Origin: Catenulispora rubra
Lineage (GTDB): Bacteria > Actinomycetota > Actinomycetes > Streptomycetales > Catenulisporaceae
Assembly: GCF_015356825.1 (NCBI RefSeq)
Contig: NZ_JAACYW010000003.1
Coordinates: 62,001 to 126,000, forward strand
Direction of reading: 5' to 3'
Length of the DNA: 64,000 nucleotides
The notes beneath the pieces were generated by a model. The model ran no database searches. It worked only from the letters and a program-made list of their open reading frames with translations, and was not told the origin of the DNA. This document shows, in pieces, positions 1-8,432 of this stretch. How positions within the stretch are numbered: position 1 is the first letter of the stretch; the number at the start of each line of letters is the position of its first letter. The position numbers were made by a program, and so were the translations under genes.

Positions 1-2
1 GC

Positions 3-2465
3 CACCCGGCGTTCTGGGGCGGCGACGGCGGCTACGTGTACGAGGTGGAGAACGCGGCATTCCTGCGCGCCTTCAAGTACGGCGTCAACGGCAACGGCCT
101 GCCGGTCCTCAGCTCGGCCGGCACCAGCGCGTCCACGTTCGGATACACGTCCGGCTCGCCGGTGGTCACCTCCACCGGTGACACCTCGGGATCGGCCCTC
201 GTGTGGGTGGTCTACAGCGACGGCTCGAAGGGCACCAACGGGCAGCTGCGCGCGTATGATGCGGTGCCCGTGAACGGTCAGCTCAATCTGCGCTACTCGG
301 TTCCGATCGGCACGGCGTCGAAGTTCGCGGTGCCGGCCACCGACGGCAACCGCGTCTATGTGGGCACCCGCGACGGCCACGTCCATGGCTTCGGCCGACC
401 CACGACCTCGTCGTTGACCGGTTCCCCGACCGATTTCGGCAACGTGGCGGTGGGCACCACCGCGAACGCGACGGTGACCGTGACCGCGACCCGGACGGTG
501 ACCATCTCGGCGATCACCACGTCGGCTCCGTTCGGCGTGACCCCGCCGGCCCTGCCGGTCACCCTGGCCAAGGGCCAGACGTTGTCCGTGCCGGTCAAGT
601 TCACCCCGACGGCGGCCGGAGGCGCCGACGACACACTGCAGATCGTCACGGACGGCGGCGCCGTGCCGTTGAACCTGCACGGCAACGGTACCCAGCCCGG
701 GCTCGGCGCGACGCCGTCCACCCTGTCCTTCGACACCGTGCCGACCGGCGCGACCAAGACGCTGAGCGTGAGCATCGCCAACACCGGCACGTCCGCGGTG
801 ACCATCACCGGTTCCACCGTGCCGACCGCGCCGTTCACCGCGACCGGTCTGCCCGCCAACGGATCGACCCTCGCGGCCGGCGCATCGGTGTCGGTCACGG
901 TGACCTACGCGCCGACGGCGGCCGGCGACCAGACCGGAACGCTGGTGGTGGCAAGCAACGCCGGCTCGGTCAGCGTGCCGCTGACCGGCACCTCGGTCGT
1001 CGGCGCGTCCCATCTGACCATCACCCCGCAGCCGGTCGCGTTCGGTTCGGTGACGGTCGGGCAGACCGCGACGCAGGTCTTCGACATCGCCAACACCGGC
1101 AACATCCCCCTGACGATCACCAAGGCCGCGCCGCCGGTCGGCCTGTTCAACACCACCTCGCCGATCTCGGAGGGCCAGCAGCTCGCACCTGGCGACATCA
1201 TCGAGCAGAGCGTGACGTTCAGCCCGACCGCCGTCGGCGCGCAGTCCGCGACCTACCTGATCACCGGCGACGACGGCCAGGGCGCCATCGCCGTCCCGCT
1301 CACCGGCACCGGCACCGCCGTCGTCGGCACCACGAATGTCGCGGCGGGCAAGCCGGCCACGGCGTCCGGTTCGGCGCTCCACCACAACCCCGGCAACGCC
1401 ACCGACCCCAGCACGTACAGCTACTGGGCCGGCGTGAACCACACCTTCCCGCAGTGGTTGCAGGTCGACCTGGGTACGGCGACATCGGTGGGCAAGGTGA
1501 AGCTGCGGCTGCCGCCGCAGACGTCGTGGGCCACCCGGACGCAGACCCTCTCGGTCCTGGGCTCCACCGACGGCACGAACTTCACCACCGTCGTCGCCTC
1601 GGCCGACTACACCTTCGATCCCGCCACCGGCAACTCGGTCGACATCCTCTTCGGCCCGACGACCGTCCGGTACCTGCGGCTGAACATCACCGCGAACACC
1701 CACTGGCCGGCCGGCCAGGTGTCGTCCTTCGAGGTCTACCCGACGGTCTCCGGCACGGGACCGGCGACGCTGTCGGCCGTGCCGACCTCGCTGGCCTTCG
1801 CCCCGACCGCCGTCACCACCAACAGCGACTGGCAGGCGGTCACGCTGACCAACACCGGAACCGGCCCGGCCGCGCTGTCGCCGATCACCGCGTCCGGCGA
1901 CTTCACTGTCAGCCCGACCTGTGGCACCGCCCTCGCACCGGGCGCCGACTGCGTAGCCCTCGTCACATTCCATCCGTCGGCCGTCGGTACCCGCACCGGC
2001 ACGCTGACCATCGCGAGCAACGCGAGCAACGGCCCGACGACCATCGCCCTGTCCGGCACCGGTGCCGTCGCGACGCTGTCCGCCAACCCCGCCAGCGTGG
2101 CGTTCGCCGCCACGACCGTCGGCTCGGCCAGCGCGCCGACGGCGGTGACGATCACGAACACCGGGACCATCCCGGCTGGCGTCTCCGCGGTCGCCACCAC
2201 CGCGCAGTTCGCGCAGACCAACAACTGCGTGTCGCTGGCTCCGGGCGGGACCTGCACCGTCGGCGTCACGTTCACCCCCGGCACCGCGGGCGACGTCACC
2301 GGCTCGTTGACGGTCGAAAGCGACGCCGCGAACTCCCCGCTGACCGTGGTGCTGTCCGGTACCGCGACCGCCTCCAACACGACGAATCTCGCACTGAACC
2401 AGAGCACTGAAGCCGCCGCCCACCATGACCAGCGCGCGGTACCTGCGGTTGACGATCACAGGTAA
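3..2465 (+). CDS. Secreted multi-domain protein: PQQ-like blades, choice-of-anchor D repeats, discoidin domain (5' end outside window)
   Basis: The reading frame is open at the left edge, so the N-terminus is missing. The first part (motif VYVGTRDGHVHGF) looks like the last blade of a PQQ-type beta-propeller. It is followed by immunoglobulin-like choice-of-anchor D repeats of about 100 residues, each with the pattern 'F..V.vG......v.l.NtGt.p..i' and 'FtPt..G...g.l'. Near residues 435-580 of the visible protein is an F5/8 type C (discoidin) domain containing WLQVDLG and YLRLNITAN. Two more anchor-D repeats follow. Such proteins are exported and bind surfaces or carbohydrate, so the visible part is probably non-catalytic. 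The frame then enters a second discoidin domain (TTNLALNQST) and ends abruptly in an unrelated tail. See the next entry for the displaced end. Domain calls are firm; the biological role is unknown. Confidence 0.85.
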   Translation, partial: HPAFWGGDGGYVYEVENAAFLRAFKYGVNGNGLPVLSSAGTSASTFGYTSGSPVVTSTGDTSGSALVWVVYSDGSKGTNGQLRAYDAVPVNGQLNLRYSVPIGTASKFAVPATDGNRVYVGTRDGHVHGFGRPTTSSLTGSPTDFGNVAVGTTANATVTVTATRTVTISAITTSAPFGVTPPALPVTLAKGQTLSVPVKFTPTAAGGADDTLQIVTDGGAVPLNLHGNGTQPGLGATPSTLSFDTVPTGATKTLSVSIANTGTSAVTITGSTVPTAPFTATGLPANGSTLAAGASVSVTVTYAPTAAGDQTGTLVVASNAGSVSVPLTGTSVVGASHLTITPQPVAFGSVTVGQTATQVFDIANTGNIPLTITKAAPPVGLFNTTSPISEGQQLAPGDIIEQSVTFSPTAVGAQSATYLITGDDGQGAIAVPLTGTGTAVVGTTNVAAGKPATASGSALHHNPGNATDPSTYSYWAGVNHTFPQWLQVDLGTATSVGKVKLRLPPQTSWATRTQTLSVLGSTDGTNFTTVVASADYTFDPATGNSVDILFGPTTVRYLRLNITANTHWPAGQVSSFEVYPTVSGTGPATLSAVPTSLAFAPTAVTTNSDWQAVTLTNTGTGPAALSPITASGDFTVSPTCGTALAPGADCVALVTFHPSAVGTRTGTLTIASNASNGPTTIALSGTGAVATLSANPASVAFAATTVGSASAPTAVTITNTGTIPAGVSAVATTAQFAQTNNCVSLAPGGTCTVGVTFTPGTAGDVTGSLTVESDAANSPLTVVLSGTATASNTTNLALNQSTEAAAHHDQRAVPAVDDHR

Positions 2466-2517
2466 CACCGGCTCGCCGTTCGGCCAGGTGTCAGAGTTCG
2501 AGGTCTACCAATCGTAG
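2423..2517 (+). pseudogene. Out-of-frame end of a second discoidin (F5/8 type C) domain
   Basis: In a different frame from the gene to its left, this stretch encodes ARYLRLTITGNTG followed by GQVSEFEVYQS and a TAG stop. That is the last strand of a discoidin domain and closely matches the end of the intact domain upstream (YLRLNITAN...GQVSSFEVYP). The upstream frame has just begun the same domain. The roughly 100 residues between beginning and end are missing and the frame has changed. The simplest reading is an out-of-frame internal deletion that truncated the original protein. Confidence 0.75.
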
Positions 2518-2557
2518 GGTTCGTGCCAGGCTTGACCGTCTCGTACGACCTCTGAGA

Positions 2558-2599
2558 AGCCGGCCGGTGCACGCGCTGTCGAGCGTGCACCGGCCGACT
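2558..2599. terminator. Bidirectional intrinsic terminator
   Basis: Arms of 17 bp (2558-2574 and 2583-2599) pair with a single mismatch around an 8-nt loop and are followed on the plus strand by a short T-rich run (GGTTTTCT). It lies between the convergent secreted-protein gene and the XRE-TPR regulator, where a shared terminator is expected. Confidence 0.8.
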
Positions 2600-2635
2600 G
2601 GTTTTCTGGTTTCGGCGGCCAACCCGCGCATGTTC

Positions 2636-4042
2636 TCAGTCCGCAGATCCTGAGTCGATGGCCGAGTGCGCGACATCGGTCGCTGGGATGGTCGGCGGCG
2701 GGAGTGGTCCGGCACCGAGTGTCGTAGTGCCGGGGCCGGTGAGCCGGGCGAGCCCGTTGCGGTAGGCATCAATCGCCTCCCGGGTGCGGCCTTGGCGATC
2801 GAGGAGGTCGCCGAGCAGTCGGGACGTGTCGGCCAGGTCGCCGGTGACGTCGGCTTCCTGTTGGAGTCCGATCGCGGTGCGATAGTGCCTCTCAGCGGCG
2901 TCCAGGTCGTCGTCGCGCTCTCGGATCAGTCCGAGCAGGCGGTGCGCCGCCGCGGCGTGGACCGCGCCGTGGCCGGGACCCAGGCTCGCCAGCAGTCGGG
3001 TGAGGAGTTGTTCGGCCTCCTCGGCATGACCGAGACGCCAGCGGACGTCGGCGAGTTCGACCTCGACCTGCACGGCGTAGAACGTGGCGTCGGCGGCACG
3101 GAGCAGCTCGGCGGCGAGGCGCAGCTCGCTCTCGGCATCCACGAGGCGGTCCCGCTGGGCGTGCAGGTAGCCGCGCATCCAGTGGCACTGCGCGAGCTCG
3201 GCTCGGATCTCCCACTGCTGGTACACCTCCTGCGCTTTGATCAGCGCGGTCTCGGCGTCGGCGTACCGGCCGCGCGAGGCGAGGGTTCGGGCCACCGAGC
3301 GGTGCAGGGCCGCGACCGCCAACGGGTCGGCGACGCGCGGCGCCAGGTCGAGCGCCAGGGTCGCGGCCTTGGTGGCCCGCTCGTGCGCCCCGAGTTCCAG
3401 GTAGGGGCCGATCACCGCGGCGTAGAGCAGCACCAGCGAAGACGGGTCCGGCAGACCGCCGCCGTTCAGTTCGCTGATGGTGGTCTCGAGCAGGTAGCAG
3501 GAGTAGCGGACGTCGCCTTCCAGGTAGTGGGCCGTGGCTCGGCCGCGGATGGCACGGACCCGGGCCGGCAGCGGCTCCTCCGCCAGAAGCGCTTCGGCCT
3601 GTTCGAACTGCTCGCGCCCCGCGGCCAACTCGCCGCGGCGCAGCAGGAACGTTCCCAGTGTCGTGCGCAGCTCGGCGGTCAGGTCGAGCAGTTCGTGGTC
3701 GGCACATCGGTCGAGAAGGGCGGACAACAACGCCTCGGCCTCGGTGCCCCGGCCGGCGTTCATGACGCTGTTCGCTTCGGCGAGGCCGTCGCGGATCGCG
3801 GTGCGCAATCCGGCGGGAACGCCGTTGGCCAGTTCCTCGTAGCTCACGGCCAAGCGTTCGGCGAAGTAGCGCAGCGCCGCGTCCGACGGGTTGCCCTTGC
3901 CTGCCTCCAGCGTGGACACGTAGGCGGCGGTATATCCGGGCTCTGCCAGGGCTCGCTGCGTCATGCGGCGCTGTGTGCGCAGCTGCTGCAGGCGTGGTCC
4001 GATCTGGTCCGGGCTCTGTTGGCCTTCGCCGGACAAGGGCAT
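2636..4042 (-). CDS. XRE-family helix-turn-helix regulator with C-terminal TPR repeats
   Basis: An N-terminal XRE DNA-binding domain (about residues 15-75; LRTQRRMTQRALAEPG and YVSTLEAGKGNPSD) precedes roughly 350 residues of TPR-like helical hairpins (motifs such as RGRYADAETALIKAQEVYQ and LGDLLDRQGRTREAIDAY). This is the architecture of actinobacterial transcription factors that may sense peptides or partner proteins through TPRs. I start at the ATG at 4042 because GAGGAGG lies 8 nt upstream. An ATG 30 nt further out (4072) has a weaker site. It is divergent from a pair of proline-peptidase genes across a 150-bp gap holding a TAAATG/CATTTA inverted repeat, so it probably regulates them. That link is inference. 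Confidence 0.85.
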   Translation of the reverse strand: MPLSGEGQQSPDQIGPRLQQLRTQRRMTQRALAEPGYTAAYVSTLEAGKGNPSDAALRYFAERLAVSYEELANGVPAGLRTAIRDGLAEANSVMNAGRGTEAEALLSALLDRCADHELLDLTAELRTTLGTFLLRRGELAAGREQFEQAEALLAEEPLPARVRAIRGRATAHYLEGDVRYSCYLLETTISELNGGGLPDPSSLVLLYAAVIGPYLELGAHERATKAATLALDLAPRVADPLAVAALHRSVARTLASRGRYADAETALIKAQEVYQQWEIRAELAQCHWMRGYLHAQRDRLVDAESELRLAAELLRAADATFYAVQVEVELADVRWRLGHAEEAEQLLTRLLASLGPGHGAVHAAAAHRLLGLIRERDDDLDAAERHYRTAIGLQQEADVTGDLADTSRLLGDLLDRQGRTREAIDAYRNGLARLTGPGTTTLGAGPLPPPTIPATDVAHSAIDSGSAD

Positions 4043-4150
4043 GGCGCCGTCCTCCTCGTCCCTGTTTCCCATTGCTCACAGCACTCCTACCACGAGACAG
4101 GCGCGGGGTCTTGCGCCGGCCGAGGTCGTGCCCTAGCTTAACCAGCAACC

Positions 4151-4174
4151 TAAATGGAGTTATCTCTTCATTTA
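4151..4174. promoter_or_regulatory. Candidate operator: TAAATG-n12-CATTTA inverted repeat
   Basis: Perfect 6-bp arms separated by 12 bp, in an unusually AT-rich patch of an otherwise very GC-rich sequence. The repeat sits just upstream of the GTG start of the alpha/beta hydrolase and between it and the divergent XRE-TPR gene. The position fits an operator for that regulator. There is no independent evidence of binding. Confidence 0.45.
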
Positions 4175-4194
4175 ACTACAGGGGGTGGGGCACT

Positions 4195-5493
4195 GTGCTC
4201 TCCGGGATCCGGATGACCGACCACTGGTTCGCCGTTCCGTTGGACCACGATCGCCCGCACGGCGAACAGATCGAGGTCTACGCCCGGGAAGTCTCGGCCG
4301 ACCACGCCGCTTCGGAGCAGCGGCCGTGGCTGCTGTACCTGCAGGGCGGACCGGGCTACCGATCCCCGCGTCCGTTTCAGGCCGACGTGGCCTGCGGCTG
4401 GATCAGCCGCGCCATCAAGGACTACCGGGTGCTGCTGCTCGACCAGCGCGGCACCGGGCGCTCCACGCCCGCCACGCGGCAAACCCTGCCCACCCGAGGC
4501 GACGTTCGGCAACAAGCCGAATACCTCGCCTGCTTCCGAGCGGACTCGATCGTCGGCGACGCCGAGCTCATCCGGCACCGCCTCACCGGCGGCGCGCCCT
4601 GGAGCGTGCTAGGCCAGAGCTTCGGCGGATTCTGCGCCGTCAGCTACCTGTCCCTGGCGCCGGAAGGCCTGGCCGAGGTGTTCATCACCGGCGGTCTGCC
4701 GAGCCTGGACGGCGACGCCGATCATGTCTACCGCACCGCCTACCCGCGGATGGAAGACAAGAACGCGCTGTTCTACCACCGGTACCCCGGAGACGTGGAA
4801 CCAGCGCGCGCCATCGCAGTACACCTCGTCGACAACGAGACCGTGCTGCCAGACGGCACCTTGCTCACCGTCGAGGCGTTCCAGTCCCTCGGCATCCTGC
4901 TCGGCACCGGCGACGGCGCCGAGCGACTGCACTACCTGCTCGAAGACGCCTTCTGCGACACCGCGTACGGCCGAGAGCTGTCAGACGGCTTCCAGTACCA
5001 GGTCCAGGCAGCCCTCTCGTTCGCTCAACGGCCGTTGTACGCCTTGCTGCAGGAAGCCTGCTACGCCCAACACCTGGCGCCGACAGCGTGGGCCGCCGAC
5101 CGCGTGCGCCGAGACTTCCCGCGCTTTCATGCGGACAGTGCGTTGTCGCGGACGGCCGCGCCGATCCTGTTCACCGGCGAGACGGTCCACGCCTGGCACT
5201 TCCGCACCGATCCGGCGCTGCGTCCGCTGCGCGACCTCGCGCACGCGCTGGCCGACTACGAGAACTTCGGCCCGCTGTATGACAGCGCCCTGTTAGCCAA
5301 GAACGACGTGCCGGTCTTCGCCGTGGTCTACCAGGACGACCTGTACGTCGACACCCGGCAATCCCTCGCCACCGCCGCAGCCATCCGCTCGCTGAGCGTC
5401 CACGTCACCGACGAACACGAACACGACGGCCTGACCGCGGGCGGCACGGCGATCATCGATCAGCTCCTCCATCGGGCGCGCCCCGCGCCCTGA
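4195..5493 (+). CDS. Prolyl aminopeptidase-like alpha/beta hydrolase (peptidase family S33)
   Basis: A 432-aa alpha/beta hydrolase of proline iminopeptidase type. Visible landmarks are the oxyanion motif QGGPGYRSP, the strand motif LLDQRGTGRSTP, and the nucleophile elbow GQSFGG with Ser142. Late acidic and His positions (YQDDLYVD, then DEHEHDGL) are suitable for the triad. The family removes N-terminal proline and length fits. No signal peptide is seen, so it is probably cytoplasmic. Start: GTG at 4195 with AGGGGGTGGGG 5-10 nt upstream; an ATG at 4213 is a less supported alternative. The next gene (neprosin-like) begins 19 nt downstream on the same strand, suggesting a proline-peptide operon under the divergent XRE-TPR protein. 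Confidence 0.85.
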   Translation: MLSGIRMTDHWFAVPLDHDRPHGEQIEVYAREVSADHAASEQRPWLLYLQGGPGYRSPRPFQADVACGWISRAIKDYRVLLLDQRGTGRSTPATRQTLPTRGDVRQQAEYLACFRADSIVGDAELIRHRLTGGAPWSVLGQSFGGFCAVSYLSLAPEGLAEVFITGGLPSLDGDADHVYRTAYPRMEDKNALFYHRYPGDVEPARAIAVHLVDNETVLPDGTLLTVEAFQSLGILLGTGDGAERLHYLLEDAFCDTAYGRELSDGFQYQVQAALSFAQRPLYALLQEACYAQHLAPTAWAADRVRRDFPRFHADSALSRTAAPILFTGETVHAWHFRTDPALRPLRDLAHALADYENFGPLYDSALLAKNDVPVFAVVYQDDLYVDTRQSLATAAAIRSLSVHVTDEHEHDGLTAGGTAIIDQLLHRARPAP

Positions 5494-5512
5494 CGCCACC
5501 GGAGGCATCCCC

Positions 5513-6298
5513 ATGCTCGTGAAGAAAGCCCCCAGCCGCTACCGGGCACGAATAGCCGCTGCCCTGCTCTCGGCCGCCACGCTCGGCGCGACGGTCCTCC
5601 TGCCCGCCGACAGCGCGAGCGCCGCGCAGTGCTGGTACGGATCCTGCTTCAGCTACGTCACCGGACGGCAGTACACGAATACCACCGGCGCCACGGTCAC
5701 CATGTCCGTCGCCGCCCCGGCCGGCATCCCCGCGAACGGCCACTCGCTCCAGGAACTCTCCCTGCAGACGACCGGCGGCACCACCACCGCCGACACCATC
5801 GAAATCGGATGGACCGTCGACCCCGGCACCAACGGCGACTACCAGCCGCACTTGTTCGTCTTCCACTGGATCAACGGCCAACCCACCTGCTACAACGGCT
5901 GCGGCTTCGTCCAGGTCTCCTCGACGGTACGAGCCGGCATGGCTCTGCCGTCCGGCACCTCCGCCAGCTTCGCCCTGATCAACTACAGCGGCAACTGGTG
6001 GGCCTACTACAACAACGTCCCATTCGGGTACTTCCCAGGGTCGGAATGGGGCGGAGCCTTCACAACCGCCCAGACGGTCTCCGCCTTCGGTGAAGTCGCC
6101 GCGGACTCACAGCCCAGCTGCGCCCAGATGGGCGACGGAGCCTACGGCAGCAGCGGCGGAGCCTCCTCGATCTCCAACTACCAGATCTACGGCACCAGCG
6201 ACCAGCCCTACTTCACAGTCACCGCGACCGATCCGAACTACTACAACTACGGATACGCCACCGCGACGTCCTTCCAACTCGGCGGACCCGGCTGCTAG
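5513..6298 (+). CDS. Secreted neprosin-like protein (DUF239, putative prolyl endopeptidase)
   Basis: 261 aa with a Sec signal peptide (basic MLVKKAPSRYRAR, hydrophobic AAALLSAATLGATVLL, cleavage near SASAA-Q). The mature part matches the neprosin/DUF239 fold, with ADTIEIGWTVDP, HLFVFHWINGQ, the cysteine pair CYNGC, NWWAYYNNVPFGYFP and AFGEVA. Neprosins are glutamic peptidases that cut after proline. The two candidate catalytic glutamates are Glu97 (in IEIGW) and Glu194 (in GEV). GGAGG stands 7 nt before the ATG. It directly follows the S33 gene, so extracellular post-proline cleavage and intracellular removal of N-terminal proline may be coupled. A strong hairpin follows the stop. The activity itself is inferred from family. 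Confidence 0.8.
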   Translation: MLVKKAPSRYRARIAAALLSAATLGATVLLPADSASAAQCWYGSCFSYVTGRQYTNTTGATVTMSVAAPAGIPANGHSLQELSLQTTGGTTTADTIEIGWTVDPGTNGDYQPHLFVFHWINGQPTCYNGCGFVQVSSTVRAGMALPSGTSASFALINYSGNWWAYYNNVPFGYFPGSEWGGAFTTAQTVSAFGEVAADSQPSCAQMGDGAYGSSGGASSISNYQIYGTSDQPYFTVTATDPNYYNYGYATATSFQLGGPGC

Positions 6299-6340
6299 CC
6301 AGGTCCTGAGAACCCGGGCAATAACTCGTACCGATTGCTC

Positions 6341-6378
6341 CGGCGGCTGTGTCGCGCCCCTGCGCGACACAGCCGCCG
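6341..6378 (+). terminator. Strong hairpin terminator after neprosin gene
   Basis: Perfect 16-bp arms (6341-6356 and 6363-6378) with a 6-nt loop, 43 bp past the neprosin stop. There is no T-run, as is usual for high-GC actinobacteria. It separates the peptidase operon from the thioredoxin lipoprotein gene. Confidence 0.75.
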
Positions 6379-6504
6379 ACGCTTGAAGTGCCCGGCCGCG
6401 ACTCGACGAAAAATGTGACCTGCTGCGCTCCCGCGAGTCCCCCTTGTGGACCACGAACCGGCCAGCACGTGCCGGATCGACGCGGCTCTTCAAGGAGTTC
6501 TCCG

Positions 6505-7200
6505 ATGCGCAAGACCATGACAGCCCTCACCATCAGCGCACTCGCCATCGCACTTGCAGGCTGCGCCTCCACCGCCACACCGCAGCCGGCGGCGGCCGGG
6601 TCTGACGCTTCCTCGCAGACCACCGACACCGCGACCACCTCGCAGCCGTCCACACCGACACCGATCACGGTCACGACCTTCACGTCGTCGACGCCGACAG
6701 CACGCCCTACGGCTACTCCACCAACGCATAGGACGACTTCTTCACCGGCCCGGGCGAAATCCACCACCGCCCCCTCAGCCCCTCAGAGCACGCCGACGCC
6801 CGGAACCGCTCCGACATCTTTCGGCTACTCCCCCACCGCGAACGCGAAAGCCGAGATCGACGCCGCACGCGCCGCGGCCAGGGCCGACGGCCGCGAAGTC
6901 CTCCTGGACTTCGGCGCCAGCTGGTGCGGCAACTGCGTCGCTATGGACGCCGCCTTCCACACCCCGCGGGTCCGAGCCGAACTGGCGTCCTCCTACCACC
7001 TGGTACAGGTCGACGTGGACGTCGACGCCAACATGGGCTTGCTCGGGCAGTACGCGCCCAACAACTCCGGCGGCTACGGCCTGCCCGTGATCATCGTCCT
7101 GAGCCCCACCGGAACCACCCGCGTCGACACCGACAAGAGCGGTAATCCCAGCTTCGACTCAGGGTCCTTCCTGACGTTCCTGAAGAAGTGGGCCCTGTGA
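6505..7200 (+). CDS. Lipoprotein thioredoxin-like protein (DsbD-gamma/Thioredoxin_7 type)
   Basis: 231 aa. A lipoprotein signal (MRKTMTALTISALAIALAGC) has the lipobox LAGC, so the protein is anchored outside the membrane. A low-complexity Ser/Thr/Pro linker (residues about 25-105) precedes a thioredoxin fold with active site C141-G-N-C144 in LLDFGASWCGNCVAMD. The partner helix (FHTPRVRAEL) and the later GYGLPVIIVLSP (cis-Pro region) also fit. It resembles the C-terminal gamma domain of DsbD. AAGGAG stands 7 nt before the ATG. Its last bases overlap the start of the DsbD-alpha-like gene, so the two are translationally coupled and probably exchange electrons outside the cell. The membrane-spanning DsbD beta part is not here. 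Confidence 0.85.
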   Translation: MRKTMTALTISALAIALAGCASTATPQPAAAGSDASSQTTDTATTSQPSTPTPITVTTFTSSTPTARPTATPPTHRTTSSPARAKSTTAPSAPQSTPTPGTAPTSFGYSPTANAKAEIDAARAAARADGREVLLDFGASWCGNCVAMDAAFHTPRVRAELASSYHLVQVDVDVDANMGLLGQYAPNNSGGYGLPVIIVLSPTGTTRVDTDKSGNPSFDSGSFLTFLKKWAL

Positions 7201-7739
7201 AGCCCTCTCGTGTCGCGATCGCGTCCAGCGCCGCGGCCCTGACACTCGCAGCCGGCACGGGGTACCTGGCACTCCATCGGGAGGGAAGCCACAGCGGCAC
7301 CTCGCGCGTCGCGCAATTCTCCGAATCCGGCGTGATAGTAGTGGTGAACGTCAAGGACCGGACCGCGACCCGCGCCAGCCTCGCGGTCACGTTCACACCC
7401 GACCGCCCAGGCTTCCACCTGTACAGCATCGATCTTCCACCGAACGGGATCCAGGGCGTCGGCCGACCGACCAGCGTCACGACGCAAGGCGTGCTGCACG
7501 CAGCCGGCCCGGAGAGCGCCGAGACCACAGTGACCACGCTGCCCTTGGCAGGCACAGACCTGACCTTGCCCGTCTACCCCGACGGCCCGGTGACAGTCGA
7601 CCTCCCCGTCACCATCGACGGCGCCGGCCAGGCCACGGTCCTCATCGGCTACGCCGCTTGCAGCCCACAGACGTGTCTGCCGCCGGTCAGTGGGTACCAG
7701 ATCCCGATGTTCGTCACCGATCATGCGATATCGGGCTAG
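7197..7739 (+). CDS. Exported DsbD N-terminal (alpha) domain-like protein
   Basis: 180 aa with an N-terminal export or anchor segment (SRVAIASSAAALTLAAGTGYLAL). The remainder fits the immunoglobulin-like DsbD-alpha/DsbC domain: FHLYSIDLPPNGI early, a beta-rich middle, and the signature YAACSPQTCLPP whose two cysteines correspond to the redox pair of DsbD-alpha. The GTG at 7197 overlaps the TGA of the thioredoxin gene by four bases, the reason I prefer it to the GTG at 7188. With its neighbour it amounts to a split DsbD lacking the transmembrane electron carrier, which would have to come from a CcdA-type protein elsewhere. Function is inferred from motifs and pairing. Confidence 0.75.
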   Translation: MKPSRVAIASSAAALTLAAGTGYLALHREGSHSGTSRVAQFSESGVIVVVNVKDRTATRASLAVTFTPDRPGFHLYSIDLPPNGIQGVGRPTSVTTQGVLHAAGPESAETTVTTLPLAGTDLTLPVYPDGPVTVDLPVTIDGAGQATVLIGYAACSPQTCLPPVSGYQIPMFVTDHAISG

Positions 7740-7786
7740 GTACGGCGCCAGCCGGTATGGCCCAGGTGGAGAATCCCTCGACCACG

Positions 7787-8173
7787 TCAACGCGCGGCCG
7801 ACACCGCCTGGTCTGCCGCTGTCACGACCGCCCGGCGGGGTGGCCAGGTGGTTTCCTGCAGGTGCCGGCCGACACCAACCTGAGGAGGCTCGATACTCCA
7901 CCGCAACGCACCGTCTTCGATCACAGCAGCGAAAACGACATCATGTCCGTTCGTTCGCAGCATCCGCCCGGCCTCGGCCGCCATCGTGAGGAACGTACGA
8001 GCGAGGATGCCCTCACCGAGCGGCTCGGCTGTCCTGACAACATCGCGGAGGTCGGCGGGGTCGTCCTGAGTCCGGACGGCGAGACTGACGCCGTCCCGGT
8101 CGACGAATTCGACGATCCGATCAAAACGCAGAAGCTTGTCGCGCTCCTCGGTGGCCACCCACACATGCGCCAT
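7787..8173 (-). CDS. Hypothetical protein, 128 aa
   Basis: No family recognised. The sequence is acidic to neutral and soluble-looking, rich in Val, Ala and Asp, without membrane segments or cysteines (start MAHVWVATEERDKLL). It is convergent with the DsbD-alpha-like gene and points away from the kinase gene. It is called real because the frame has ordinary composition and fills the gap exactly. The ATG at 8173 has only a weak upstream purine run, so the start is uncertain. Confidence 0.55.
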   Translation of the reverse strand: MAHVWVATEERDKLLRFDRIVEFVDRDGVSLAVRTQDDPADLRDVVRTAEPLGEGILARTFLTMAAEAGRMLRTNGHDVVFAAVIEDGALRWSIEPPQVGVGRHLQETTWPPRRAVVTAADQAVSAAR

Positions 8174-8352
8174 GCTTCACCGTCCCATCTTCGGTAACTG
8201 ATCTTTTGCAAGCTTGCCAGGACAGTTGTCTCCGCCGTGGCAGGCGTGCCCGTGTTGCCGACGCCGAGCGTCCAGCGGGCCACGGACCGCACTGCGGTGC
8301 ACCTCGCCGAAGCCGCGGTCCACAGGTACCAGGCGACCGGCTCATAATCGGC

Positions 8353-8428
8353 CGGTACGGTATCGGCGGTGACCAGCGAAAGCGCAGAAAATACGTGGGG
8401 ACTGCGCTGCCCGGCCGATACCGTACCG
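8353..8428. promoter_or_regulatory. 15-bp perfect inverted repeat in the leader of the kinase gene
   Basis: Arms CGGTACGGTATCGGC (8353-8367) and GCCGATACCGTACCG (8414-8428) are exact reverse complements separated by 46 bp. The right arm ends four bases before the ATG at 8433 and so covers the ribosome-binding region. It could be a looping operator or an RNA hairpin controlling translation. Confidence 0.5.
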
Positions 8429-8432
8429 AACC

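Noticed and set aside
3973-4194. N-terminal extension of the S33 peptidase
   Set aside because: It overlaps the divergent regulator and has no family similarity. A good ribosome site precedes the GTG at 4195.
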